A DNA stretch of 16,402 nucleotides from an uncultured Prevotella sp. (GCA_946625715.1 CAMOTK010000018.1:1-16402), one strand, 5' to 3'. Positions 1 to 6,346 are shown, counted from the first letter of the stretch. Numbers and translations are program-made. The notes: generated by a model not told the origin, from the letters alone.

Positions 1-56
1 AAGTGGCACTTTACAACCTGCAAAGTGGCGTTTTACGAAGATTAAGTGCCACTTTA
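1..56. repeat. Three tandem 13-mer repeats spaced 21-22 bp
   Basis: Three near-identical 13-mers begin at 1, 23 and 44: AAGTGGCACTTTA, AAGTGGCGTTTTA and AAGTGCCACTTTA. The spacing is 22 and 21 bp, about two helical turns. The core AAGTGSCACTT is close to palindromic, so units 1 and 3 also read as an inverted repeat. The DNA between the cores is not conserved. The array ends 12 bp before the -33 element of the downstream promoter and may extend left beyond the window. It could be a multi-site operator or a dispersed intergenic repeat; the sequence alone does not decide. Confidence 0.6.
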
Positions 57-68
57 GCCGCTGAAATG

Positions 69-99
69 TTTGGTGGTTCGCCATTTTTTCGTAACTTTG
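69..99 (+). promoter_or_regulatory. Bacteroidota housekeeping-type promoter for the DUF4468-porin operon
   Basis: TTTG at 69-72 and TAACTTTG at 92-99 are separated by 19 bases. This matches the -33/-7 promoter known for the Bacteroidota primary sigma factor (TTTG, 19-21 bases, TAnnTTTG). Transcription would begin near 103-106, giving a leader of about 20 nt before the ATG at 124. No Shine-Dalgarno is visible, as is usual in this phylum. Confidence 0.8.
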
Positions 100-123
100 C
101 ATCACCATTTTAGATAAGAACGT

Positions 124-771
124 ATGAAAAGACTACTCCTACTGGCCATCGCCCTCGTGCCGATGCTGACGATGGCACAGACCAACGACTGGGAAATACC
201 CGACGAGAACGCACCCAAGGCTGCGCAAGCACCCAAGGAAACGGCGGAAAAGGACGAAAAGCCACAAGTCGACCCGAAATATCTGGCTGGAGCCGTGCCC
301 GAAGTAGACGGCAAGGTGGTGTTCGAACGGACGTTTGAGGTGCCTGGGCTCACAGCCACTGCCGCCTTCGAGCGCATGCGGAGCCTGATGCAGCGCATGA
401 CGCTGGCCAAGAACCAGTTGCAGAGTCAAGTGGTATTCGCCGACAGCACCGAGCACGTGGTGGCCGGCAGCTACCAGGAGTGGCTGGAGTTCAGCCGCAG
501 CTTCATCTCGCTCGACCGCACCCGCTTCAACTATCACCTCATTGCCGAGTGCAGCGACGGCAAGGTTGTCGTTCGCATGCAGCGCATCAGCTATCTCTAC
601 GACGAAGCACGCAACCCACAGCACTATACGGCCGAAGAGTGGATCACCGACAAGCAGGGTCTGAACAAGAAGCAGACCAAGCTGGCCCGCATCTCTGGCA
701 AGTTCCGCCGGAAAACCATCGACCGCAAGGACTTCATCTTTGAACAAATAGAGAAAGAACTTAAGAAATAA
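124..771 (+). CDS. Secreted DUF4468-like protein
   Basis: A 215-residue protein of unknown biochemical role, probably periplasmic or envelope-associated. Residues 1-18 form a signal peptide (MKR, hydrophobic core, TMA) with likely cleavage before Gln19. Residues about 20-60 are a low-complexity stretch rich in Pro, Glu and Lys. From about residue 63 (KVVFERTFEVPG) to the end the pattern resembles the DUF4468 domain found in many Bacteroidota secreted proteins: a strand leading into an F-x-R-M helix, then several beta strands. The start is supported by the promoter ending 24 bp upstream and by the signal peptide. The stop codon overlaps the next start (TAATG), so translation is probably coupled to the small membrane protein and then to the porin, which suggests a shared envelope role. 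The family assignment is from memory of the pattern and could be wrong. Confidence 0.75.
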   Translation: MKRLLLLAIALVPMLTMAQTNDWEIPDENAPKAAQAPKETAEKDEKPQVDPKYLAGAVPEVDGKVVFERTFEVPGLTATAAFERMRSLMQRMTLAKNQLQSQVVFADSTEHVVAGSYQEWLEFSRSFISLDRTRFNYHLIAECSDGKVVVRMQRISYLYDEARNPQHYTAEEWITDKQGLNKKQTKLARISGKFRRKTIDRKDFIFEQIEKELKK

Positions 772-977
772 TGAACAGATACAACAACCTCAGACCTTTT
801 CGCGACGAGGGTCGGCTGAGAGTGCTGCGCCAGTGGCTGAACATCTTCTTTATTCTTGGCGCCATTGCCGGCATGCTGTGCTTTAAGCTGGTCGACACCA
901 ACCTGGGCATCTACATCCTCATTGCAGCCTCGGTGCTGAAGTTTATCGAGCTGACGCTCAGAATGATGAAACTCTAA
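771..977 (+). CDS. Small membrane protein (68 aa) between DUF4468 protein and porin
   Basis: A 68-residue protein not recognised as a named family. After a basic N-terminus (MNRYNNLRPFRDEGRLRVLR) come two hydrophobic segments, at about residues 24-40 (NIFFILGAIAGMLCFKL) and 46-58 (GIYILIAASVLKF), so it is probably an inner-membrane hairpin with a short charged tail. It overlaps the previous stop by one base (TAATG) and its own stop lies two bases before the porin start. This packing strongly supports a real translated gene in a three-gene operon. A role in assembling or anchoring the neighbouring envelope proteins is an inference from position only. Confidence 0.75.
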   Translation: MNRYNNLRPFRDEGRLRVLRQWLNIFFILGAIAGMLCFKLVDTNLGIYILIAASVLKFIELTLRMMKL

Positions 978-979
978 GC

Positions 980-3334
980 ATGAAAAAGGTCCTTCTCGCA
1001 TGGCTCTTCGCAAGCCTCACGATTGGGTTGCAGGCACAGGAACAGCCCACACTGAACAACTTCAACCCGCATAAGAACGACACCACACAGCAGAAAGAGG
1101 TGCCGAGAGGGCTCTATGTGTGGACCGTCGACCGCCGTTTCGGCGACATCCGCAAGGCCGAGCCCGACACCATGCCCCACTTGTATCAGCGCTCGGTGGT
1201 GAACACGGGGCTCACGGGCGACTACAACACCACGGGCAACACCTTCGGACCGCGCCTGTCGCGCATCTTCATCGACCGCTACAACGACAATGCCGACCAG
1301 TTCGGCTTCGTTGAGCCATACAGCTACAACCGCCAGAAGCCCGACGAGCACCACTTCACCAACACGCTCTCGCCCATCACCAACCTGAGCTACGACAACT
1401 GCGGCAGCGGCACCACGGGCGAAGACCACTTCCAGGCCAAGTTTGCCACGAATGTGGGCAAGAAGATTGGCTTCGGCTTTAACATCAACTACGCCTACGC
1501 GCGCGGTTTCTTCCAGAACCAGAACATCTCGCACCTCGGTTTCAAGCTTTTCGGCTCCTATCGCGGCGACCAGTATCAGGCCCACCTCATTCTCAGCACC
1601 CAACGCCACAAGGCTTCTGAGAACGGCGGCATCACGTGGGACGAGTATATCACCTATCCGGAGCAGTTCAGCGAGTCGTATGCCACCAACGAAATACCCA
1701 CCGTGCTCTCGCGCAACTGGAACCGCAACAAGTCGAAACACCTGTTTCTGACCCACCGCTACGCCCTCGGCTTCTACCGCGACGTGATGATGACCGAAGA
1801 GGAAATCAAGGCACGCGAGTTTGCCAAGGCTTCGCTACAGGAGAAAGAGGCGCGTGAAGCCCAAGAGGCGGAAAACAACGATGACAGTTCGGAAGACGGC
1901 AACGAACAGAGGCCAAGAGCCAAGAGCCAAAGGCCAAAAGCTAAGACTCAGGAACCCACCGGCCGTCCTGACAATGCTAAGATTGCCGGCGACCTGCCAT
2001 CAGCCAACACCCAAGAGCCTGCTGCCAACGGCCAAGATACCACCCGCATAAGCGTCGCCTCGAAGGCACAAGCTGACAGCCTACTGGCCGTTCAGGCGCG
2101 CGAAGACTCGCTGGCGGCACTCATGAAGAAGGAGTTTGTGGCTGTCACCAGCTTCATCCACACCCTGGAGCTCAACCACTACGAGCGCATCCACCAGGCC
2201 TACCTTGCGCCCAAAGACTATTACGCCAACCAATATTACAGCATCAACGACGACGGCACCTACTCGGGCGACTCCATCTTCGACAAGACGCGCTACCTGC
2301 AACTGAAGAACACGCTCGGCGTGGCCCTGCTCGAGGGCTTCAACAAGTATGCGAAGGCCGGTCTGAAAGCCTTCTTCACCCACGAGCTGCGCCGCTTCGA
2401 GATGCCAAACACCAGCGACAACGCCACCGCCTTCCAGCAGCACTGGACGGAGCACAACATCAGCATCGGCGCACAGCTGGCCAAGACCCAAGGACGCACG
2501 CTGCACTATAACCTGACGGCCGAGACGTGGCTGGCGGGCGAAGACTTCGGACAGCTGAAGGTCGACTTCAGCACCGACCTGAACTTCCCCCTCTTCGGCG
2601 ACACCGTCACCCTGGCGGCTAAAGCCTACTTCCACCGACTGAACCCCACGTTCTACCAGCGCCGCTACCACGCCAAGCACCTCTGGTGGGACAACAACGA
2701 CCTTAATCAAATTACGCGCACGCGCGTGGAAGGCCTGTTTGCCTACCGTAAAACCAACACACGCCTGCGCGTGGCCATCGAGGAGATGCAGAACTACACG
2801 TATCTCGGCATGAGCTACGACTACACCAAAGACGGCCGCACCAACTTCACCGCCGCCGTCAGACAGCACACGGGCAACATCAACGTGCTCACCGCACAGC
2901 TGATGCAGGACTTCCGCCTGGGCCCCGTACACTGGGACAACACAGTGACCTACCAGTCGTCGTCGAACAAGGACGTGCTGCCCCTGCCGGCACTGAACAT
3001 TTTCACGAATCTGTATCTGAAGTTCCGCATCGCACGCGTGCTTACCGTCGAACTGGGCGGCTGCGCCACGTTCTTCACCAAGTATGAAGCACCCGACTTC
3101 TGCCCGGCCTTCAACCAGTTTGCCGTGCAGGAGAATACAGCCAGCCGCGTGACGCTCGGCGGATTCCCCTTCATCGACGCCTATGCCAACCTGCATCTGA
3201 AGCACGCACGCTTCTTCATCATGATGAACAACCTGGCACCGTCGATGGGCAACCGCATGACGTTCCTCACGCCCCACTATCCGCTCAACGGTTCGGCACT
3301 GCGCTTCGGCGTTTCCTGGAACTTCTTCAACTAA
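980..3334 (+). CDS. Putative outer-membrane porin (Bacteroidota 'putative porin' family)
   Basis: A 784-residue predicted beta-barrel protein of the outer membrane. The signal peptide is MKKVLLAWLFASLTIGLQA with cleavage near Gln20. The mature N-terminus carries the WTVDRRFGDI...DTMPHLYQ...GNTFGPRLSRIFIDR pattern I associate with the Bacteroidota putative porin family (Porin_10). Residues about 80-270 and 390-784 show alternating polar and aromatic strands, and the chain ends in RFGVSWNFFN, typical of a closing barrel strand. Between them, residues about 273-385 form a long charged linker rich in Glu, Lys, Gln and Asn, with a heptanucleotide repeat in its DNA. The solute is unknown. It starts two bases after the preceding stop. 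Its stop overlaps the 3' end of the convergent menA gene by 8 bp, so no separate terminator lies between them. Confidence 0.8.
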   Translation: MKKVLLAWLFASLTIGLQAQEQPTLNNFNPHKNDTTQQKEVPRGLYVWTVDRRFGDIRKAEPDTMPHLYQRSVVNTGLTGDYNTTGNTFGPRLSRIFIDRYNDNADQFGFVEPYSYNRQKPDEHHFTNTLSPITNLSYDNCGSGTTGEDHFQAKFATNVGKKIGFGFNINYAYARGFFQNQNISHLGFKLFGSYRGDQYQAHLILSTQRHKASENGGITWDEYITYPEQFSESYATNEIPTVLSRNWNRNKSKHLFLTHRYALGFYRDVMMTEEEIKAREFAKASLQEKEAREAQEAENNDDSSEDGNEQRPRAKSQRPKAKTQEPTGRPDNAKIAGDLPSANTQEPAANGQDTTRISVASKAQADSLLAVQAREDSLAALMKKEFVAVTSFIHTLELNHYERIHQAYLAPKDYYANQYYSINDDGTYSGDSIFDKTRYLQLKNTLGVALLEGFNKYAKAGLKAFFTHELRRFEMPNTSDNATAFQQHWTEHNISIGAQLAKTQGRTLHYNLTAETWLAGEDFGQLKVDFSTDLNFPLFGDTVTLAAKAYFHRLNPTFYQRRYHAKHLWWDNNDLNQITRTRVEGLFAYRKTNTRLRVAIEEMQNYTYLGMSYDYTKDGRTNFTAAVRQHTGNINVLTAQLMQDFRLGPVHWDNTVTYQSSSNKDVLPLPALNIFTNLYLKFRIARVLTVELGGCATFFTKYEAPDFCPAFNQFAVQENTASRVTLGGFPFIDAYANLHLKHARFFIMMNNLAPSMGNRMTFLTPHYPLNGSALRFGVSWNFFN
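1912..1946 (+). repeat. Imperfect heptanucleotide repeat inside the porin gene
   Basis: Five consecutive 7-base units read GCCAAGA, GCCAAGA, GCCAAAG, GCCAAAA and GCTAAGA. They encode the basic stretch around porin residues 311-323 within the charged linker. Because 7 is not a multiple of 3, gain or loss of one unit would shift the frame. The array is degenerate (only two identical units), which argues against frequent slippage. Confidence 0.6.
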
Positions 3335-4241
3335 GCAGCACGCCCAGCGTGACGCATAGGCCGTAGACAAAGATGTTGCGCGCCGTTTCGCCCAGACAGG
3401 CGTTCAGCTCGCGACCGCTCCAAAGGCGCTTCATCTTCAGATGCGTAAACACATGAAGCACCAGATAGATGAGCGGCAACAGTCCGGCCAGCACATGGCC
3501 GCTGAGCGCAAACACCACGCCGCCCACCAGGCAGGCACCCACGCCAAGACACAGGTAGACAGCCAGCGACGTCTCGGCGCCCATCAGCACCACGAGCGTC
3601 TTCTTGCCCACCTCGCGGTCGAGGTTGCGGTCGCGGAAATTATTGACAATGAGCAGTCCGTCGACCACACAGCCGCAGGCCACCGAGGCCACCAGCACTT
3701 CCCAAGTGCATGTATGCAGATGCACATAATAGCAGATGCACACGGGCACAATGCCGAAGAACAGCAGCACCAGCGCATCGCCCATGCCCACATAAGACAG
3801 GTGGGTGGTATAGAGAAAGCAGAACACCACACACAGCAGGCCTATCATGATCATCTCCAAGCCACCGTAGTAGACCAGCGGCAGGCCAACAAGGCAGGCC
3901 AGACAGGTGGTCAGCCCGATGGCTTTCTTCATGGCTTCGAGGCTCACCCACCCTTGTGCGCAGGCTCTTTCCGGCCCTAAGCGCCGCTCGCGGTCGTCGG
4001 CACCGTTGACAAAGTCGAAGAAGTCGTTGACAAAGTTGGCATCAATCTGCATCACGAAGGCGAAGAGCAGGCACAGCACGGCTGCCACCCACGAAAAGGC
4101 ATCGGCATCGTACTGTCGGGCGTCGCTCCACGCCAGCGCCGTACCAATCATCACGGGCACAGCCGCCCCGCTGAGCGTCTTCGGCCGTGCAGCCAGCAGC
4201 CACGCTTTCAGGCTGTTTTTTTCAATATTTGCGTTCTCCAT
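3327..4241 (-). CDS. menA: 1,4-dihydroxy-2-naphthoate polyprenyltransferase
   Basis: A 304-residue integral membrane prenyltransferase of the UbiA superfamily. It attaches the polyprenyl tail to 1,4-dihydroxy-2-naphthoate to make demethylmenaquinone, the precursor of the quinone used in anaerobic respiration. The first Asp-rich motif is at about residues 69-83 (NFVNDFFDFVNGADD) and the second at 200-215 (NNFRDRNLDREVGKKT). Both bind the Mg-diphosphate of the prenyl donor. The N-terminal ARPKTL (18-23) is also typical of MenA. About eight hydrophobic segments surround the motifs, and the length fits the family. The ATG is preceded by a good promoter. No other men genes are in the window. The gene is divergent from the HD-domain gene and overlaps the convergent porin gene by 8 bp. 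Confidence 0.92.
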   Translation of the reverse strand: MENANIEKNSLKAWLLAARPKTLSGAAVPVMIGTALAWSDARQYDADAFSWVAAVLCLLFAFVMQIDANFVNDFFDFVNGADDRERRLGPERACAQGWVSLEAMKKAIGLTTCLACLVGLPLVYYGGLEMIMIGLLCVVFCFLYTTHLSYVGMGDALVLLFFGIVPVCICYYVHLHTCTWEVLVASVACGCVVDGLLIVNNFRDRNLDREVGKKTLVVLMGAETSLAVYLCLGVGACLVGGVVFALSGHVLAGLLPLIYLVLHVFTHLKMKRLWSGRELNACLGETARNIFVYGLCVTLGVLLS

Positions 4242-4262
4242 TGCAATTTTTATCTAAAACTT

Positions 4263-4294
4263 TTTGCAAAAGTAGATATTTCTTCGTACATTTG
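4263..4294 (+). promoter_or_regulatory. Promoter of the HD-domain gene, interlocked with the menA promoter
   Basis: TTTG at 4263-4266 and TACATTTG at 4287-4294 are separated by 20 bases, matching the Bacteroidota promoter. The start would be near 4299-4301, leaving a leader of about 15 nt before the ATG at 4315. The elements share sequence with the opposite-strand menA promoter. Confidence 0.7.
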
Positions 4295-4298
4295 CAAA
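4267..4298 (-). promoter_or_regulatory. menA promoter, interlocked with the divergent promoter
   Basis: Reading the minus strand, TTTG occupies 4298-4295 and TACTTTTG occupies 4274-4267, with a 20-base spacer. The start would be near 4261, about 20 nt before the menA ATG. Its -33 and -7 elements lie in the same two TTTGCAAA palindromes used by the plus-strand promoter. Confidence 0.7.
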
Positions 4299-4314
4299 AA
4301 TTGCACACACTTTT

Positions 4315-4953
4315 ATGATAAAAAATGCGCCAAGCCTCGATTTAGTGGAGTTCATTGAAACCAACATTCTGCCCCAGTATGCCGCCTTCGACAAGGCCCA
4401 CAACCTGGAGCACGTCACCCGCGTCATACGCCGCTCGCTCGAACTGGTGCGCACCACTGGCGCCGACATGGATATGGCCTACACCATTGCCGCCTACCAC
4501 GACATCGGCATGTCGGGCCCGCGGGCCGTCCACCATGTGACGGGTGGCAAAATCCTTGCTGCCGACGCCCGACTGAAACGCTGGTTCTCGGCAGAGCAAA
4601 TCAAGGTGATGAAAGAGGCTGTAGAAGACCATCGGGCTTCGGCCAGCCATGCGCCGCGCAGCATCTACGGCAAGATTGTGGCCGAGGCCGACCGCGACAT
4701 TTCGGCCGAAACAGTGTTTCGACGCACCGTGCAGTTCGGGCTTGCCAACTATCCCGAGCTCGACCGCGATCACCACTGGCTGCGCTTCAAGGAGCACATG
4801 GACAACAAATACTCGCGCCACGGCTACATACGCCTGTGGATTCCCAACTCGCCCAACGAGCAGCGACTGAACGAGCTGCGCAACATCATTGACGACAAGA
4901 CGAAACTGAAGGCAGAATTCGACCGCTACTACGATGAGGAGACGGCGCAATAG
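4315..4953 (+). CDS. HD-domain metal-dependent phosphohydrolase
   Basis: A 212-residue cytoplasmic protein of the HD superfamily. The metal ligands can be followed: His33 (HNLEHVTRV), His62-Asp63 (AAYHDIGM), His106 (EDHR) and Asp126 (EADRD). These enzymes hydrolyse phosphate esters such as nucleotides or signalling nucleotides, but nothing here indicates the substrate. There is no partner RelA/SpoT synthetase, GAF or PAS domain and no signal peptide. The whole chain is one HD domain plus a C-terminal helical tail (residues about 165-212). It has its own promoter, shared with menA in the divergent direction, and faces the 54-residue membrane protein gene tail to tail. Confidence 0.8.
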   Translation: MIKNAPSLDLVEFIETNILPQYAAFDKAHNLEHVTRVIRRSLELVRTTGADMDMAYTIAAYHDIGMSGPRAVHHVTGGKILAADARLKRWFSAEQIKVMKEAVEDHRASASHAPRSIYGKIVAEADRDISAETVFRRTVQFGLANYPELDRDHHWLRFKEHMDNKYSRHGYIRLWIPNSPNEQRLNELRNIIDDKTKLKAEFDRYYDEETAQ

Positions 4954-4967
4954 CCTCAACCGCACCG

Positions 4968-4993
4968 CTTAGCAGACGGCTAAGTAGCCGTTT
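4968..4993. terminator. Candidate hairpin between convergent genes
   Basis: ACGGCT (4976-4981), loop AAGT, AGCCGT (4986-4991) forms a 6-bp perfect stem that extends by a G-U and an A-U pair. CTTAGC (4968-4973) and GCTAAG (4979-4984) form an alternative stem that excludes the first. It sits between the stop codons of convergent genes (4953 and 4992). There is no long U-tract on either strand, so termination activity is uncertain. Confidence 0.35.
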
Positions 4994-5156
4994 ACTGCGC
5001 CGCCGTATAGTAGTAGGCGTAGTAGATATAGGCCAATGCGGCCAGCACCACCAGCGCCACGACGGCCTTAATCAGGCAGCTGGTCATCTTCTTCACGACC
5101 AGAAACACCACAATGATGGCCACCAGGGCAAAGGCATAGAGGCTGAAATTTTCCAT
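4992..5156 (-). CDS. Small membrane protein (54 aa) downstream of the pseudouridine synthase
   Basis: An open frame of 54 codons, too short for usual gene-calling limits. It translates as MENFSLYAFALVAIIVVF, then LVVKKMTSCLIKAVVALV and a Tyr-rich tail ending YYTAAQ. Two hydrophobic segments (about residues 6-21 and 29-43) flank a basic loop (KKMTSCLIK), so it is a probable inner-membrane hairpin. The ATG lies 14 nt after the stop of the pseudouridine synthase gene on the same strand and is preceded by an A-rich stretch with GAG. Cotranscription is therefore likely. I do not recognise a family. The strongly biased hydrophobic composition and lack of stops support a real gene. Confidence 0.65.
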   Translation of the reverse strand: MENFSLYAFALVAIIVVFLVVKKMTSCLIKAVVALVVLAALAYIYYAYYYTAAQ

Positions 5157-5170
5157 TTTCTCACATTATT

Positions 5171-6070
5171 TTATTTAAACAACTGGCGGAAAGCCGTCGG
5201 GATAGGCGTTTCAAACTCCATAGGCTCGCCAGTTATGGGGTGACTGAAACAGAGCAGGAAAGCGTGCAGACAGAGGCGATGGATGGGGTCGTCGCCATTG
5301 CCATACTTCGGGTCGCCGCACACGGGATGTCCCATGTCAGCCGAGTGCACACGAATCTGGTTTTTGCGCCCCGTCTCGAGCTTGAACTCCACGAGCGAGT
5401 GCTCTGTGGTGCGGTCGAGCACGTGGAAATGGGTGATGGCCAGCTTGCCGCCATTGTCTACGGGCGACGAATAGGTAATGTAGGCCTTGTTGTCCTTCAG
5501 CCAGTTGCTGATAGTACCCTCGTCGTCGACAATTTCACCCGAGCAAACAGCCACGTAGCGGCGGTCGTAGACAATCTCGTGCCAGTGGTGCTCAAGTATC
5601 TGCTCCGTCTCCATATCCTTGGCATAGACCATGAGGCCGCTCGTGTCGCGGTCGAGGCGGTGCACCACGTGGGCCGTACACTTCTGTCGGCTCTTCTTGA
5701 AGTAGTCGTCGAGCACGCTCTTCACATTGAGCGACGAGTGTCCAGCGGCCATCGAGAGGATGCCGGCCTGCTTTTCGACCACAATGAGCCAGCGGTCTTC
5801 GTAGACAATCTTCACGTAGCGGCTCTTGAAGCCCTTCTGATTGCGCTTCGAATTCGACACGGCAATCTTCATGCCGCGCTCCAGGGGGAAGTCGAACTGG
5901 CTGACCGTCTTACCGTTGACCTTCACGCCGCGCCCTTGCAGCGTGGCTTTCACCTTCGAGCGGCTCTGCTGCATGTTGGCCAGCAGCCATTCGAGCAGCG
6001 GCATAGGCTCGCCGACCACATAGTGCGAGTAGTCGCCACCTTGTTTCAGTGCTGTATTGATTCTTTTCAT
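5171..6070 (-). CDS. RluA-family 23S rRNA/tRNA pseudouridine synthase
   Basis: A 299-residue enzyme that isomerises uridine to pseudouridine in structured RNA. An S4 RNA-binding domain spans about residues 26-70 (LLEWLLANM ... VKVNGKTV). The catalytic domain follows, with HRLDRDTSGLM at about 137-147; the Asp of HRLD is the family's catalytic nucleophile. Further family motifs are ETGRKNQIRVH and GHPVCGDPKYG near the C-terminus. The architecture is that of RluC/RluD-type enzymes, but the target uridine cannot be read from sequence. I place the start at the ATG at 6068-6070. A TTG six bases upstream is in frame but would lie at or before the predicted transcription start. A promoter ends only 10 nt before the ATG, so the mRNA may be nearly leaderless. 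A 54-residue membrane protein gene follows. Confidence 0.9.
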   Translation of the reverse strand: MKRINTALKQGGDYSHYVVGEPMPLLEWLLANMQQSRSKVKATLQGRGVKVNGKTVSQFDFPLERGMKIAVSNSKRNQKGFKSRYVKIVYEDRWLIVVEKQAGILSMAAGHSSLNVKSVLDDYFKKSRQKCTAHVVHRLDRDTSGLMVYAKDMETEQILEHHWHEIVYDRRYVAVCSGEIVDDEGTISNWLKDNKAYITYSSPVDNGGKLAITHFHVLDRTTEHSLVEFKLETGRKNQIRVHSADMGHPVCGDPKYGNGDDPIHRLCLHAFLLCFSHPITGEPMEFETPIPTAFRQLFK

Positions 6071-6080
6071 ATTCAAGGTG

Positions 6081-6111
6081 CAAAGTTAGCAATTTTGCGG
6101 GGGAAAACAAA
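6081..6111 (-). promoter_or_regulatory. Promoter of the pseudouridine synthase gene
   Basis: On the minus strand TTTG (6111-6108) and TAACTTTG (6088-6081) are separated by 19 bases, an excellent match to the Bacteroidota promoter. The last base of the -7 element is 10 nt from the ATG at 6070, so transcription should begin only a few nucleotides before the start codon. Confidence 0.8.
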
Positions 6112-6120
6112 AAAAACATA

Positions 6121-6226
6121 TAAAAAAAGGCGATAAACTCACGTTTACCGTCTTTTCGTAATAATCAAAACAAAAAGTGCTTGTTGTATATTACCTGTTT
6201 CCCAACAGCATTATAAACAAATTTCT
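6121..6226 (-). ncRNA. Candidate small RNA, about 105 nt
   Basis: A non-coding interval bounded by a promoter match (6263-6232) and a strong intrinsic terminator (6152-6122), both on the minus strand. From 5' to 3' it can form three hairpins. The first is CTGTT-GGGA-AACAG with a GNRA loop (about 6208-6195). The second has an outer stem GTAATA/TATTAC and an inner stem AACAA/TTGTT (about 6195-6159). The third is the terminator with a GTGA loop. The only short frame I noticed codes for six residues (MLLGNR), so it is unlikely to be a gene for a protein. It matches no RNA family I recognise. Alternatively it is a processed 3' tail of the upstream regulator mRNA. Both readings need transcription evidence. 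Confidence 0.45.
6122..6152 (-). terminator. Intrinsic terminator with GNRA tetraloop
   Basis: On the minus strand GACGGTAAAC (6152-6143), loop GTGA (6142-6139) and GTTTATCGCC (6138-6129) form a 10-position stem with one G-U wobble and one A-C mismatch near its base. Seven U residues (6128-6122) follow. It ends 10 bases before the -33 element of the pseudouridine synthase promoter. It therefore separates upstream minus-strand transcription from that gene. Confidence 0.75.
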
Positions 6227-6231
6227 GAATG

Positions 6232-6263
6232 CAAATGTAAAACATTCTTAGCATTTGCGCAAT
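6232..6263 (-). promoter_or_regulatory. Candidate promoter of the small RNA
   Basis: On the minus strand TACATTTG (6239-6232) is a full match to the -7 element. Twenty bases upstream lies ATTG (6263-6260), which keeps the TTG core of the -33 element. The inverted repeat GCAAATG (6231-6237) / CATTTGC (6252-6258) overlaps the promoter and might be an operator. Predicted start is near 6226. Confidence 0.5.
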
Positions 6264-6328
6264 AGTTTTCTGTTGTTGCATGTGCGGAATTGTCGCAAGG
6301 GGCATGTCCTTTTGTCGGCAGGGTGTGC

Positions 6329-6346
6329 AAAAAAGTCATTCGTGAC
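6329..6346 (-). terminator. Weak candidate terminator after the AraC-type regulator gene
   Basis: Five bases after the stop codon, the minus strand reads GTCA-CGAA-TGAC followed by six U residues (6334-6329). The stem is only 4 bp, so efficiency is doubtful. If it works, the small-RNA region downstream would be a separate transcription unit. Confidence 0.35.

Noticed and set aside
1..56. CRISPR array at the left edge
   Set aside because: The repeats are only 13 bp and imperfect, with spacers of about 8-9 bp, and no cas genes are nearby.
2081..3370. A 429-codon minus-strand open frame opposite the porin gene
   Set aside because: Same artefact: composition mirrors the sense gene, with no recognisable domain and no promoter.
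6071..6076. TTG start two codons before the ATG of the pseudouridine synthase gene
   Set aside because: It is at or upstream of the predicted transcription start and a good ATG follows.
5240..6136. A 298-codon plus-strand open frame opposite the pseudouridine synthase gene
   Set aside because: Shadow of a gene with intact catalytic motifs on the other strand; it has no family resemblance.
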